From the NCBI GenBank assembly GCA_047967505.1, contig CM106539.1: a stretch of DNA of 64,000 nt. The stretch is one strand, 5' to 3'. Positions 23,736-34,596 of the stretch are shown in pieces (the stretch's first letter is position 1; the number at the start of each line of letters is the position of its first letter). Under the pieces are notes generated by a model. The model worked only from the letters and a program-made list of their open reading frames with translations, ran no database searches and had not been told where the DNA came from. Source of the DNA: Dipteris shenzhenensis (taxonomy: Eukaryota; Polypodiophyta; Polypodiopsida; Gleicheniales). A program made the position numbers and the translations under genes.

Positions 23736-24971
23736 CAAACGGTTTCCTTTTGGGTTATAATCCCTTCGATCGACTTGCGCTCTCTAGCCCAGATGTGCTT
23801 CTTCTTTGTCTAGAATAGTTCAATCGCAGTGCTCGATGTACTGATGTGCTTGATATTGTTGAACTAATGAGGAGGTCTAGACACTCTAGATGATCTTCTC
23901 AAGGGCATTTCAGCTGATGGGGTAAGTCGATGGCGATGGTTGGTGGGGTACCATTTTGGCGATGGTCGACGCCACTCTCTACTAGGACTCTTAGACAATC
24001 GATAAATAATTTTCCATTTGTAAAAGAAATTGGACATAGGCCACTAGCTATATGAGCTATAACCAAATTGATTGCTTTGGTTGTAGAAGACACTGCCATC
24101 GTGCTTGATGATGTAGAGAATTGAACACAATCTATCCTTTATTGCAAACTCGAGATGATAATCGAACTGCTAATCCCTTTTACACTTCCACCTTCTAACT
24201 AGCCACATTGGTGGGCTCCTAAGTCACCCTAGCATCACCTCTAAAATTATAACCACCAAAACCACACATCGGTGAGTTTTTGAGTCACCACCACTTGTGT
24301 TTCCTTTGAACTTGCAACCACCAAAACCACTAGAGTGATCAAAGTAGCAGGTAGTTACTGGTATAGGACCCAGCAATGTTGGTGCCTTTGTCTCTAAAGA
24401 GCTGTCACCCATCCTCCTCTCTTTCACTATCTCTTCCTAGGACATCTTGAGGATTACTTCTTTGCTTCCACTTGAGGTCCATTTGGGACTAATGCCACGA
24501 TCTGTACCTCTGCTCGAAGTGGAGCCTGATTCAAATTGGTAAAAGGAAGAGCAACCCCACAACTTATCCCACTTTGGATTAGTTCGCTAATTGCCCCTTC
24601 GACACTGCTATGGCCACACTTTGAGTTTCTACATGTAATTGATTATTAATCACCCATGCCCAAACACCAGTTTGCCTCTCCACCATAGTAATCAATTCCC
24701 AAGTGGAAATAGTAATATGTAAGTCTTTGCCTATGAAAAATTGCCTCCAACACCTAGCAATAACCTTCCTTGTAATGACAAACTGGCACAACTATTGAGC
24801 TTGTATTTGTTTTCCACACCCTTCTCAAACTCCACTTTCATATCTGCCATGGAAAGCACACTACAAGGCATAGGTCCTTTTCCGATGAAAATACTGACCT
24901 TTTTTACACTAAAAAGTTTTTTTTTGATGGGCGTAAAGGTCATTATTTATGTCATGATAAACATCAAAAAA
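23734..24971. other. Spacer, possibly interior of a CACTA-type element
   Basis: No confident gene. Frames on the minus strand at 24,224-24,943 (67-70 codons each) look weakly protein-like but match no family I know. If the end at 25,141 is a CACTA terminus, this sequence would lie inside the element. Confidence 0.3.
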
Positions 24972-24976
24972 GAACA

Positions 24977-25141
24977 GTCGCTATATAAGCATCGCTATAT
25001 AGCAACACTAATAAATATCGCTATATAGTGACACTAATAAAAGTCACTATATAGCAACACTGGTAAACGTCGCTATATAGCGACACTAGTAAACGTCACT
25101 ATATAGTGATGATTAATAGAAGCTTAAAAAAAGCATTAGTG
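24977..25141 (-). mobile_element. CACTA-like transposon terminus with palindromic subterminal repeats
   Basis: Read on the minus strand from 25,141 the sequence begins CACTAATGCTTTTTTTAAGC, followed by five units of the palindrome RTCRCTATATAGYGAY (best copy GTCGCTATATAGCGAC, a perfect 16-bp palindrome) separated by 10-11-bp spacers such as ACTAGTAAAC, a period of about 27 bp. CACTA ends plus arrays of short subterminal repeats are the signature of plant CACTA elements. The body would extend to lower coordinates. The opposite end and the 3-bp duplication were not found, so the call is tentative. Confidence 0.5.
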
Positions 25142-25205
25142 GGTGATACAAAATCGCTCAACCAAGCTGATATACAAAAGCATATATATGGCGAAGTATA
25201 TGCAA

Positions 25206-25229
25206 ACTACTACTACTACTACTACTACT
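25206..25229. repeat. (ACT)n microsatellite
   Basis: Eight ACT units. Confidence 0.9.
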
Positions 25230-25819
25230 GCTCATCCGAATTGTTGTCATCGTCCTCGTCCTCGTCTTGCTGGCCTGCTCCTTGACCCTTGTGAGTTGTG
25301 TCTGCTCCCTAGCCCTCGTGAGCTATACCTAATCCCTAGCCCTCGTCGAAGCCATGTAAGCCTAATCCCTCATCATCACCGCTCACCTCCGTTGATGGGA
25401 CATTCGAGCTTTGATTCTAAGAGTGAAATCATATTAATTGGAACTTAGATTGGAACTTAAAGAATAAAACAGTTTAAAAATTGAGATTACAAGTAGGAGT
25501 AGACTTATACCGTGCGAGCAGCCACCTCAACCCAATCGACCATTGCTCCCATTGCCTCTTGCTCAATAAACCATGGCTTTGTTCCTATGTGAAATGCGTG
25601 TCTTGTCTCTGCATCTGTAGGAAGGCGACCCATCGTAGCTTGCTGTGGGCCCAATTTATGAGAGTTAGATAAAGTGCATGCAATATGTAGTAAAACAAAT
25701 AGAACAATACAACACCTATTTCATTAATTTTGACTAGTGCACTATCCAAATTCGTTTTGTGAGATAATTTTGGATAAAGCATTTCAAAAAAAGAGGCTCT
25801 TATAAAACAAAACTTTGAG

Positions 25820-26005
25820 TCAAAAAGTAAGATTTTAAAAAAGCAAATTAGAAAAAATGACGTGACATGTTATTAAAACTAGAGTACATTTAAAAAAGAG
25901 GACTTCATGTTGTTAAAAGAGACAAAAAGTAAGAATTTAAAAAATCAAATTAGAAAAAAACTAGAGTACATTTAAAAAACTAGAGTACATTTAAAAAAAA
26001 GCATG
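25820..26005. repeat. Tandem duplication, period about 100 bp
   Basis: The segment containing AAGTAAGATTTTAAAAAAGC, AAATTAGAAAAAA and ACTAGAGTACATTTAAAAAA appears twice, and its last part a third time. Confidence 0.7.
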
Positions 26006-26980
26006 ACACATTTGTACAAGAAGTAGATCATATAACTCAAAGCCATATGGTGTTAAAAAACACCTTCCATTAGCTCAGCCTAGAAGATGTCATCTTTGTC
26101 TCTCTTGTCTATTAAAACTTTACATTAGAGAACTAAAAAGTCTTTGTGGAACTGTAGTTTCATTTCTTGTCTATTACAGTTACTTTAGAAAACACATAAG
26201 TCTATGGAATTAAATTTCACAGTTACTTTAAATTTCTATGGAATTAAATTTCCATCACTTGACTATTAAGTCATTAGAGAGAGCATATGTCCTCGAAAGT
26301 GCCTACTATGGCATTGGCTTCATGAAAACAAGTAGACTTTAAACTTGCAGGCATGCATAACCAGGGATGGCATTGCAAATCTCCTCACAGACTCTCCTCA
26401 CAACTTGTTTCGAATCTTCCACTGACTTGTAAGCATTCAACAACTCTTCTTTTCTCTCTTAGCTTTCCTCATCTTCACCATTTTTTTCAATATAGCTTCT
26501 AGCCACCGCCATATCCTGTACAAAAATTTAACTCATTCGCATAAGAAGTACATGATTAAAAGAAGCGAAAAAGAAAGCTAAGGATATTCACCTCTTCTGT
26601 TGAGTTCAAATCAAGCAGCCATGTGCGTAACATATCCTCCTTGAATGATTTTCCCTTCATTGGTCCATACAAAAGAGATCTAAGACAGAATTTAAGTTCA
26701 GTAAATGAAGTCGGGTAGTAACTAGTCATTGTCGTAGAGGGAAAGTGGGAGAAGGAGAGTGAGGGAGCAATAGCAAGGGATGCACAGTGAGCTGCCCCTC
26801 CTTCAAGAGTGATAGAAAGTGAGGGAAGACATAAAGTGAAAGCTGAATACAAGTTAATCAGAAGGACTAGGATGTAAGAAATAAGAGAGTGTTTGTGGAA
26901 GGACTACGATGGAAGATTACAAGTGCACTAAGGCACGATGTGTTTGCTATGATAAGAATAAGGATTGGAATAAAGTGAGA

Positions 26981-27082
26981 GAAGCATTGGAAATGCTCTA
27001 CTTTAAGTGAGTGGAGACTGTCCAACTGAATAAAATTTTGCAGAGCATTGGGAATGCTGTACTTTAAGTGAGTGGAGCATTG
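26981..27082. repeat. Short direct duplication
   Basis: GCATTGGRAATGCTSTACTT followed by TAAGTGAGTGGAG occurs at about 26,981 and 27,048. Confidence 0.7.
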
Positions 27083-27419
27083 GGAATTGATACTTTGCTA
27101 TGAAATATATTACAAATATTATATCATCACATATTCATATCAAAATTCTCATCACAGAAGGTTATATTTCCTAATAATCACATCATCACACATTTTTATC
27201 ATAAAATTGTGTGCATGAAATAAATATATAAATATCATGACTAAATGCCACTTAAGTAATAAGTTAGAAATTGGTGTATAATCAACAAAAACTACATCAT
27301 GGTTCATACATTGCAACAAATAAATGTCAACCATAATATTCATGGAGTAAACAACATCATGAGAATATGCTCCTCATGCATATATACAAACACAACATCA
27401 TACATGCATCACAACTCCT

Positions 27420-27700
27420 CTGATGCTTCTAGTGGAGACTGTGGCAACTCTTCTAATGCTTCCAATGGAGGCTATGGTGCTCTAGATGTACACTCAGTCT
27501 CTACTTCTTCTGTAGTATGTAGTGCTTTTGGAGTAGACTCAGTATCCTCTTCCTTAAATGCAAGTGGAGTCTATGGCAACTCTTCTGATGCTTCCAGTGG
27601 AGGCTGTGGTGCTGTAGGTGTACACTGAGTCTCTACTTCTTCTGTAGTGTGCAGTGCTTTCATAGTAGACTCAATCTCCTCTTCCTTAAATGCAAGCTCT
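27420..27700 (-). repeat. Coding tandem repeat in the C-terminal tail
   Basis: On the minus strand a unit of about 40 residues occurs twice in direct order: LAFKEEEIESTMKALHTTEE with VETQCTPTAP, then LAFKEEDTESTPKALHTTEE with VETECTSRAP, each followed by PPLEA.EELP. A third partial PLEASEEL follows. Two TAG stops lie within it. Confidence 0.75.
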
Positions 27701-27849
27701 GATATTGCTTTAGTTGCACGTTGTATTCTAACGGCAGCAATTAGGTCTCGAATGATTTCAGCCCTAAACAATTGTATATCCTCCTTTGAATATTTGAGCT
27801 CCAAAGAGTCTTCTGATGAGATCTATGGCTTAAGTGAGAAAATTTCTTT

Positions 27850-28670
27850 GAAAATCAACACGTAGTTGTAGGCAACTCTCCACCCACAACTATGCCCATC
27901 TTCTTGCTCTACTACTAAACACTTTTGGAAGTCTACCGAGTCTTTGTACAGTCTTGTTTCTCTGATAGTAGATACCAACTTCTCAATCGACCTGCTCATC
28001 ATGACATATTAAAAAAACTTAGTGTGTCTATTACATAAGGTACATAATATAGAAGTAACAACAGATCAATCTGCTCCAATAGATTCATATTTTCATGACT
28101 CATCTTATTGAGAGAGTAGTCTACATCATATTCTTCTTCACTTGCTATGTCTTCTACATCCTCCTTCTGCTATAAAAATATAAAAAAGTTATGTGATGTA
28201 CACATCCCAAATAGATAAGGTTTCATACATCAGCACTATCCATCATGACATATTAAATATATTAATATGTCATGATCATAAGATACAAAATAAGAAAGTA
28301 TCAAAAATATTAAGAGAATAATTACCTTGGGGATTTGGCATCATAGCCTTCCATTGAATTCACAAACCACAAACGATTGAGTTTAAGGTCCTAGACGATC
28401 AGATTCCAATGTGAGCTACACGACTAGAATAAAAAGGATTATTGTTTTACACAAACTTGCCAAAGAAATAGTAAAAATAAGGTTAGAGTTGATACTTACA
28501 CCTCATGATAAGGCATAAAGATGACTCGCACCCCATCTAAATTCAAAGGGCTTAACCAGGTACAAACATCTTCTATAGTCTTTTGAGGAGAGCTAAGAAT
28601 AGAAGAAAGGAGAGAATCGAGCATGTAGACACGATGCTGCACTGCACTAGGAAGCTGAGAAATAACTACA
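27850..28670 (-). pseudogene. Ulp1-like C48 cysteine peptidase catalytic domain (exons)
   Basis: Exon 28,500-28,670 encodes SVVISQLPSAVQHRVYMLDS and a Trp-containing segment. Exon 28,326-28,415 continues in phase with VSHWNLIV, a TAG, then DLKLNRLWFVNSM. A later exon from 27,991 gives SIEKLVSTIRETRLYKDSVD and VVEQEDGHSCGWRVAYNYVL. SHW carries the expected catalytic His (codon at 28,409-28,411). VNS is where Asp is usual, so the acid residue is Asn here. Gln six residues before Cys forms the oxyanion hole in the family, and SCG (Cys codon 27,886-27,888) is the nucleophile. An acidic segment (QKEDVEDIASEEEYDVDY, about 28,070-28,169) lies between but is out of phase with the preceding exon, perhaps by an indel. 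The stops make the gene inactive as read. Confidence 0.7.
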
Positions 28671-28806
28671 CTGCACCAAGAAATAAACAAACGTTAGCTC
28701 ATAGAATTGACTTGCATTCTGCACTAGAAAACTGATATATAACTACACTGTAAATAAATAAACAAATGTTAGCTCATTGAAGTAGCAACAAATAAGCAAA
28801 TGTTAC

Positions 28807-29141
28807 CTGAGAATGGCCAAGATAACATTGTCATTAACCTCTTTTAAAGGATTGGAGAGGATTGAAACCTCCTCTCTACTAAAGCTCAAATACTGAGGTT
28901 CTCGTTTCAAAACGATTCTAACTTCAAATGAGCTCTCCATTTTATCCAATGCAGCTAAATTTGCAGAATGGGTCTCTGTCATAGCTTGTATTCTATGTTT
29001 GGGGTCATTCTGCTTTTCCATGGTGTCTTTAAAGCTCTTGTGCTCATGGGATTCTTCAATCAAATTTAGAGGTGGTTGCATTGTTGAAGTAGAAGGGAGT
29101 GCCTCCATATTGACTTCATCCATTTCTTCTCCCTCTATTGC
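28807..29141 (-). pseudogene. Exon upstream of the Ulp1-like domain
   Basis: The acceptor TTTATAG at 29,142 joins in phase 0 to the 3' end of the long frame at 29,233. The exon encodes AIEGEEMDEVNMEALPSTST, a Glu/Lys-rich middle and NPLKEVNDNVILAIL, ending at the donor CAG|GTAACA (28,806). Its last two bases pair in phase with the next exon at 28,670. No stop occurs within it. Confidence 0.65.
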
Positions 29142-29232
29142 CTATAAACAAATATGAGAGATTAGATTCATTATCTTTAAATTTAAATCTTATTTAAAAA
29201 ATTGTATTTAGTTGAGAAATAGAGGTTCATAC

Positions 29233-30741
29233 CGCTAAGTATTGTCGTAGTGGCCTTTTTTCATAACCCTGCGAGCCATAATTATCAAAGAAGGCATCAT
29301 CATGTTTGTCTTCATCCACCAACCTCTCTCTGAACGGGTCATGTAAGTCCATCTTTTCATCATCATCAACTGGGACATTATGATCTTCAAGGTAATCATC
29401 CATGTCATCGGTGTCCTTGTGGTCTATCTCTGTTAGATCTGCTTGAAGCTGAAAATAAGCCATGAAATGTTTATTTTCAATAATATTTGTGGAGTTGCCT
29501 TTTCTGAGAAGATCCTCAAATAAATATCCTATCCTGCACAAGGTGACCTCCCAACCTGCCGGTAGCAAATTCTCCATCATGGTAAGCAAGAGACTCCCAC
29601 TTTTTGTGGGACTTCCATGGTTGTTTTTTTGATAATGTATGGATCTCGGAATATCTTGCTCTTCTAGCATCAATCTCAGATTATTTGAATTCCCTCTTAT
29701 GTTCTTTTGTAAGGAGTGATTAGGGTTGGGACTCCGCATACACAAAAAGAATGATTCAAGAGATTGAATCGCTATGCCACATTCTCTCTGGCCTCTCTTT
29801 GCTGCATAAACACCACTATAGATCTTCAAATCTGATGAATATGCTCGCTCTAGAGTAGCCTGCATGGGTTCTTTGTCTTTTTTATCAACAAAAATGACAA
29901 TGTTGCAAATTGCCACTTTGCTAATGGTGGTATATACTATTCTATCAATGAAGTTATGGATATCATTGCTAGAAACTTCATTGATAAAGAATAGTTGTGG
30001 CTTATCCCATGCTGTCTCATTCTTGAAGAAGTCATCTTCTGAGACTCCCCTAAAGTTCACAAGCTTTCCAGACTCTACCGTAACCTCTACATTGAATTGA
30101 AAGCTTTGGTGCATATCTGTTGGCATCCTTATCTTGCTGATTAATCTTTCCACATATGCAACCACCTGTTGTGGGATTTCTTTTCTCATATAAGAGGTTA
30201 CTATTTCTGACCCATCTTCATCCTTTTTAATCCACCTATTTGGCCATAGCTTTACCTTGGGTGTTGACAAATAAGCTATATGCTTCACCACATTATAGTC
30301 AATGTTACAATGAGTAAGTGGAATTTGTTTCTCTGACAACAAATACTTAATGGCACTATGCACTGCATCACGCCTCACCTGTACATTGATGCATTCTTCC
30401 ATGCAGTGGTCTTTGTCTTTTTTTCGAAAAAACTATTCTTTATTTAAAATTTTTTGTGTTGCCATGGATGCATACTTGTCAGGTAAGTACTTTATAGGCC
30501 TCCACATCCTTGCCGTCAACTCCTTCTTATCCATTACCTTTGACTTTCCAGAGATAAACAAAGGAGCTTCATAGGTCAACTGTCCACGCTCACAAGCAAT
30601 GCACGTTTCAAGCATCTCATTGAACACTTCAACAGGACGAAATATGATAGAAGTGTAGTCGGCATATCTGTCCCTCACCACCTTGAGGCTTGTCATACTT
30701 TCTTCTCGCTCTTGAGTTCCCCTAGGCACAACTACACTCAA
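29233..30741 (-). pseudogene. Long exon (about 500 codons, one stop), unknown domain
   Basis: A single frame runs from 30,741 to the splice donor at 29,233, interrupted only by a TAG near 30,432 (NKE*FFRKK), where CAG is the likely ancestor. It includes SVVVPRGTQEREESMTSLKV, EMLETCIACERGQLTYEAPL, MEECINVQVRRDAVHSAIKY (ATG at 30,402), PQLFFINEVSSNDIHNFID and an acidic end DTDDMDDYLEDHNVPVDDDE. It is mixed alpha/beta in character with no signal peptide or membrane segment. I recognise no family. It lies upstream of the peptidase exons of the same unit and is probably its N-terminal half. Confidence 0.5.
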
Positions 30742-30764
30742 AGAAGTATAGAAGTCGTGAGTGT

Positions 30765-31534
30765 GTCGGCGTCTGCTTTTGTGACCTTTCGCTTCAAATC
30801 AGGATTTGGAGAACCAAATGTTGTCCATATAACCCTTGCCTTCTATAAGACTTTTGATGTTGAGGATATCTTATGCTTTCCATGGACATAATGATTAAGT
30901 CTTTCGGACTCAATCAAATACTTGATCTCATGCTTGAATATACAGATTGTTGTAGGATATAATAATGGAATGAACTTATCTTTGCAAATTGTTCTGAAGT
31001 GAGTCTTTTGACCTCCTTTGCTTCCTTTGCGATCTAATCACAAGCATAAGCCCAATGTTGACCATCAATGGGCTAGAATCTGCAATGAAGGAGGAATTCC
31101 TTCTTTGCTTCCTTTAGCATATTCTCACCTTGTGCCTCTTCGCCTTGTTCATGTGGAATATTTTTAAGAGTATCTTTAAAGAATTGACTGAAGGTTTCCT
31201 CGAAATGTGTAGGCCCTGTAAATGTTATTTGATCCAAAAAACTATTTTTGATTGGATAAAACATTATTGGGCGCAAGACCACATTGCTTGCCACAGGTTT
31301 CTTACCATCTCTCAAAGCCTCGTATATTTGCAGTGCATAGGATATATCAAGGCTTCGGCTATTAGTAAAGATAGCTACAGCTTCCACATCTTTGGCATTC
31401 ACAAACCACGTCCTTTGACCCCAGATATATCCCACATCATCATCTGTAACTGCTTCATTAAGACGTAGATTAAGATTTTTGATTGATGTGAGTTCATCCT
31501 GATCATTCAGCCTTGGGTTCTGAGTCTTCTTCAT
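30765..31534 (-). pseudogene. Middle part of the same unit, frameshifted
   Basis: A 153-codon frame (31,534-31,073) reads LNLRLNEAVTDDDVGYIWGQ, DVEAVAIFTNSRSLDISYAL and ITFTGPTHFEETFSQFFKDT. After stops it is followed in another frame (about 30,985-30,765) by KFIPLLYPTTICIFKHEIKY, LIESERLNHYVHGKHKISST and ARVIWTTFGSPNPDLKRKV. The frame changes look like single-base indels. No family is recognised. Confidence 0.45.
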
Positions 31535-32427
31535 CTTTCTCTTCTTTTAACCATTTTTCATCCACATTATCTCTCTCTACAGTGGGATGATGCCTTTTTT
31601 TACTGCTTGGAACTGTGGCTCTTGCAGTACTAGCCTTTTGCATTTCACGTCGTGGTTTGCTAGCAAGAGCTTCTAGCATAACTGCAGTGGATCGACCTTG
31701 ATCTTCTTTAATTTTTTTTAATTCCCATGCACTCAAGGCTTGTGTTTCATCATCCTTAGTTACATCCACCATTTCTTGCTCTAGATGTTTGCGCTCATGT
31801 TCTACATGTTTGTGACAGTGTGCCTATTCTTCTTGTCCCTGCATCAAAGTCTGAGCTTTTTGATCTCCTTCATGTGAAGATCCTTGAATATGAGGAGCAT
31901 ATTGTGCATCTTGAAAGTACTCAAACATTATCTTTGCATGCATCCTTTTTGCCACCACACTAGGAAATTGCTCCCAAGTATATGAAAGAGCCTCCAATGC
32001 ACTTTGCAGCTCTGGAAACTTTGATAATTGAGGAGGAGGCATCACAAAGTTCTTTGAGTCTTTCCTTGACACAACAAAATGAAGACCGCCAACTTCAGGA
32101 TCTGAACTCTTTGTAAAAATATCCATAAAAGTCTCTTTTGGCTCTATCATTATGCCTACTACAAGGCTTCAAGTCATATCTTTTTTGAAGAAAGTAGCAT
32201 CCCATGGATCTTCAACACCATTGAACTCCCTTTTTGACATAAGTAGAAAGAGTCTCTTTTCCTTTTGATGAAGAAACCAAGCTCTTCTACCCATGTGATA
32301 TCGAGTCCACCTATTAAAGCCATTGGGGGCTATATTCCTTTCATTTCAAATTCAAAGTGATATCAAAAACCCATTCTCTGATCTCAGAGTCATTTAGGAT
32401 AGCCACCACATTAGTTGATTGCTCCAT
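31503..32427 (-). pseudogene. N-terminal part of the same unit
   Basis: After the start at 32,427 a frameshift leads into RNIAPNGFNRWTRYHMGRRA, DPWDATFFKKDM, a TGA, then 32,150-31,503 in one frame with a single TAG at about 31,824. That stretch includes SKFPELQSALEALSYTWEQF, KHVEHERKHLEQEMVDV and a very basic/acidic tail ending KDEEDSEPKAE. A heptad-like Glu/Lys/His run around the TAG suggests a coiled coil. No family is recognised. Confidence 0.45.
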
Positions 32428-32489
32428 AATCCTACAAGAAAAGATAATGAAGAATTTAGATACCTACAAGTAAAGTACAATATACAACG

Positions 32490-33115
32490 CTTGATACAAT
32501 AAATGTGGGAAATAGCCCAAAAGGCTTTATAAGGCTTCATATGGCAATAAATGTGGGAAACAGCCTAGAAGGCTTTACAAGGCTTAAATATTTGTACAAA
32601 TGTAAAAAAATTAGCCAATAAAGCTTTACAATAATATAAAATGTCGTCTAGTGATAAAGCTTCAATCTTCGTGAAGACATGTAATCTGTCCATCCATTGA
32701 TTTGCCCTCTAGTCATAAAGCTTCAATCTTCACGATGACATGTAATCTGTCCATCCATTGATACCTGTGCACTGATACCCAACTGATGCAATCCACCCAC
32801 TAAAAATTGTTCCACTGATATCCACTTATGCAGCCCACATGACATCCACTTATGCAGCCCGCTGATACTCATTAAATAGTGAATGGTCGGGATGGTCGGG
32901 TTTATTACAAGGTGCTTCATATGACAATAAATGTAAAAAATAGCATAGAAAGCTTAACAAGGTTTTTTATGACAATAAATGAGCTTAAATATTTATACAA
33001 ATGCAATAAAAATAACCAATAATCATCAAGCTCCAATATGTCCCATGACATGTAATTTGTCCACTGATATATGTAATCTGTCCACTGATATCTGCTCATG
33101 CAATCTGCCCACTGA
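32490..33115. repeat. Locally duplicated sequence block
   Basis: Elements such as GACAATAAATG.GRAAA.AGC, GGCTTAAATATTTGTACAAA and GACATGTAATCTGTCCA..GATA recur two to four times. The block at about 32,500-32,800 is repeated in diverged form at about 32,910-33,115. No coding potential is visible. Confidence 0.65.
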
Positions 33116-33583
33116 TAAACTTCTTGGTAAATGGTAAAAGGTCTTATTTAATATCATGTTATGAGTGTTAAACCGCATGTGAGCGAAGGGACTGACAACG
33201 ATTAGGAACTAGTTAGAAAAATTTTCTTCGATTGGCAACTTGGAGAATTGTCTCTCCTCTAAGGCAATCTAATCTATGCTAAACTATGCTAAACCAACCG
33301 TCAAAGCGAAGAAAAGCAATAAATAATTTCTTTTTCTATGTTCATTTTAATGTGCTGGGGTTTAAGAGGCTTAAATATGCAAAAGAAGGGGTTTTGATGT
33401 AGAGGCTAAACCTACATGTGAGAGAAATGAAGAACAAGTATCTAAAGAAAAGTTAACATTTTTCAATTTAAAAGATGAATATATATAAAAACATTATCTC
33501 ACCTTTAAAAAAACCCTAAATTCACTCTTTTATAATTTTTTGAAAGTATAATATAAAACATGTAAATATATAAAACTCTCTTT

Positions 33584-33874
33584 ACTTTCTCTCTCTCTCT
33601 CTCTCGATTCCTAAATCTCTCTGTAGCCATAGTCAAGACACCTCATTCTCTCTCTTAATCTCTCTCTCTCTCTCTCTGACAACTCTTATGTGTTTCCCTC
33701 TCTGTCCTCATCCCACTCATTCTCTCTCTTAGTTTATCTCAAGTCTCTCTTTCTCTCCCTCCCATGGCGGCTAAGATTTTTCACTCTCTCTCTTTATCTC
33801 TCTCTCTCTCCCTAGGATTTGTAATTATTTCTCTCTCTCTCTCCATCTCTCTCCTCTCTCTCTCTCTCCTCTTC

Positions 33875-33916
<42 letters not shown>

Positions 33917-34075
33917 TCTCTCTACCTCCCTACCTCTATCCTCTTGGCTGGTAGGATTTGTCATTCTTTCCCTCTCTATGTCTCTCTCTCTCTCTCTCTG
34001 AATTCTCTCTCTTAATCTCTCTCAGCCTTCCTCCCTCCCTCCCTCCCTCGCTCCCTTGGCGGCCACGGCTGCGAG

Positions 34076-34110
<35 letters not shown>

Positions 34111-34203
34111 CCTCTCTTGGCAGCCATGGCCGCTAGAAGTTTCATTCTCTCTCCCTCTCTCTTTATCTCTCTCTCTCCCTAAGTCTCCCTCCTCTCTTCT
34201 CTC

Positions 34204-34242
<39 letters not shown>

Positions 34243-34364
34243 TCTCCCTCTCTCTCTTTGTCTCTCCCTAAGTCTCCCTCCTCTCTTCTCTCTCTCTCTC
34301 TCTCTCCCTCTCCCTCCCTACTCTCTCCCTCCCTCTAGCACAAAAGTTTCATTCCTCCCTCTCT

Positions 34365-34425
<61 letters not shown>

Positions 34426-34542
34426 CCTCTCTCTCTTTCTCTCTCCCTAAGTCTCCCTCTTCTCTTCTCTCTCTCTCTCTCTCTCTCCCTCTCCCTCCCT
34501 CTCTTTCTTTCCCTCCCTACTCTTCTAGTAGAGAAGTTTCAT

Positions 34543-34596
<54 letters not shown>

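Larger units (their letters stand above)
27420..32427 (-). pseudogene. Large decayed multi-exon unit with a Ulp1-type (C48) peptidase domain
   Basis: Readable minus-strand coding sequence extends for about 5 kb. It begins with MEQSTNVVAILNDSEIREWV at 32,427 and ends in an acidic repeat region at 27,420. Stops and frameshifts interrupt it, but the order of segments is continuous and the 3' half keeps at least three canonical GT..AG introns with matching phases (29,142-29,232; 28,671-28,806; 28,416-28,499). The C-terminal part has the His, Asn/Asp, Gln and Cys motifs of Ulp1/SENP peptidases, which cleave ubiquitin-like modifiers. About eight stops are seen, nearly all TAG. Plant Ulp1-like genes are often carried by Mutator-like or CACTA elements (for example the Kaonashi group), so a transposon origin is possible. 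I see no transposase here. A CACTA-like end lies 2.3 kb downstream, but its orientation points away. Confidence 0.65.

Noticed and set aside
27299-27628. 109-codon plus-strand frame rich in Ser/Gly/Asn
   Set aside because: It is antisense to the acidic coding repeat of the minus-strand unit, which has homologous repeat units and continues from the peptidase exons.
28496-28505. Splice donor GAG|GTGTAAG for the exon before SHW
   Set aside because: It also keeps frame when joined to an acceptor eight bases upstream, but GAGGT|GTAAGT with the acceptor at 28,416 has a better donor and gives the natural VSHWNLIV.
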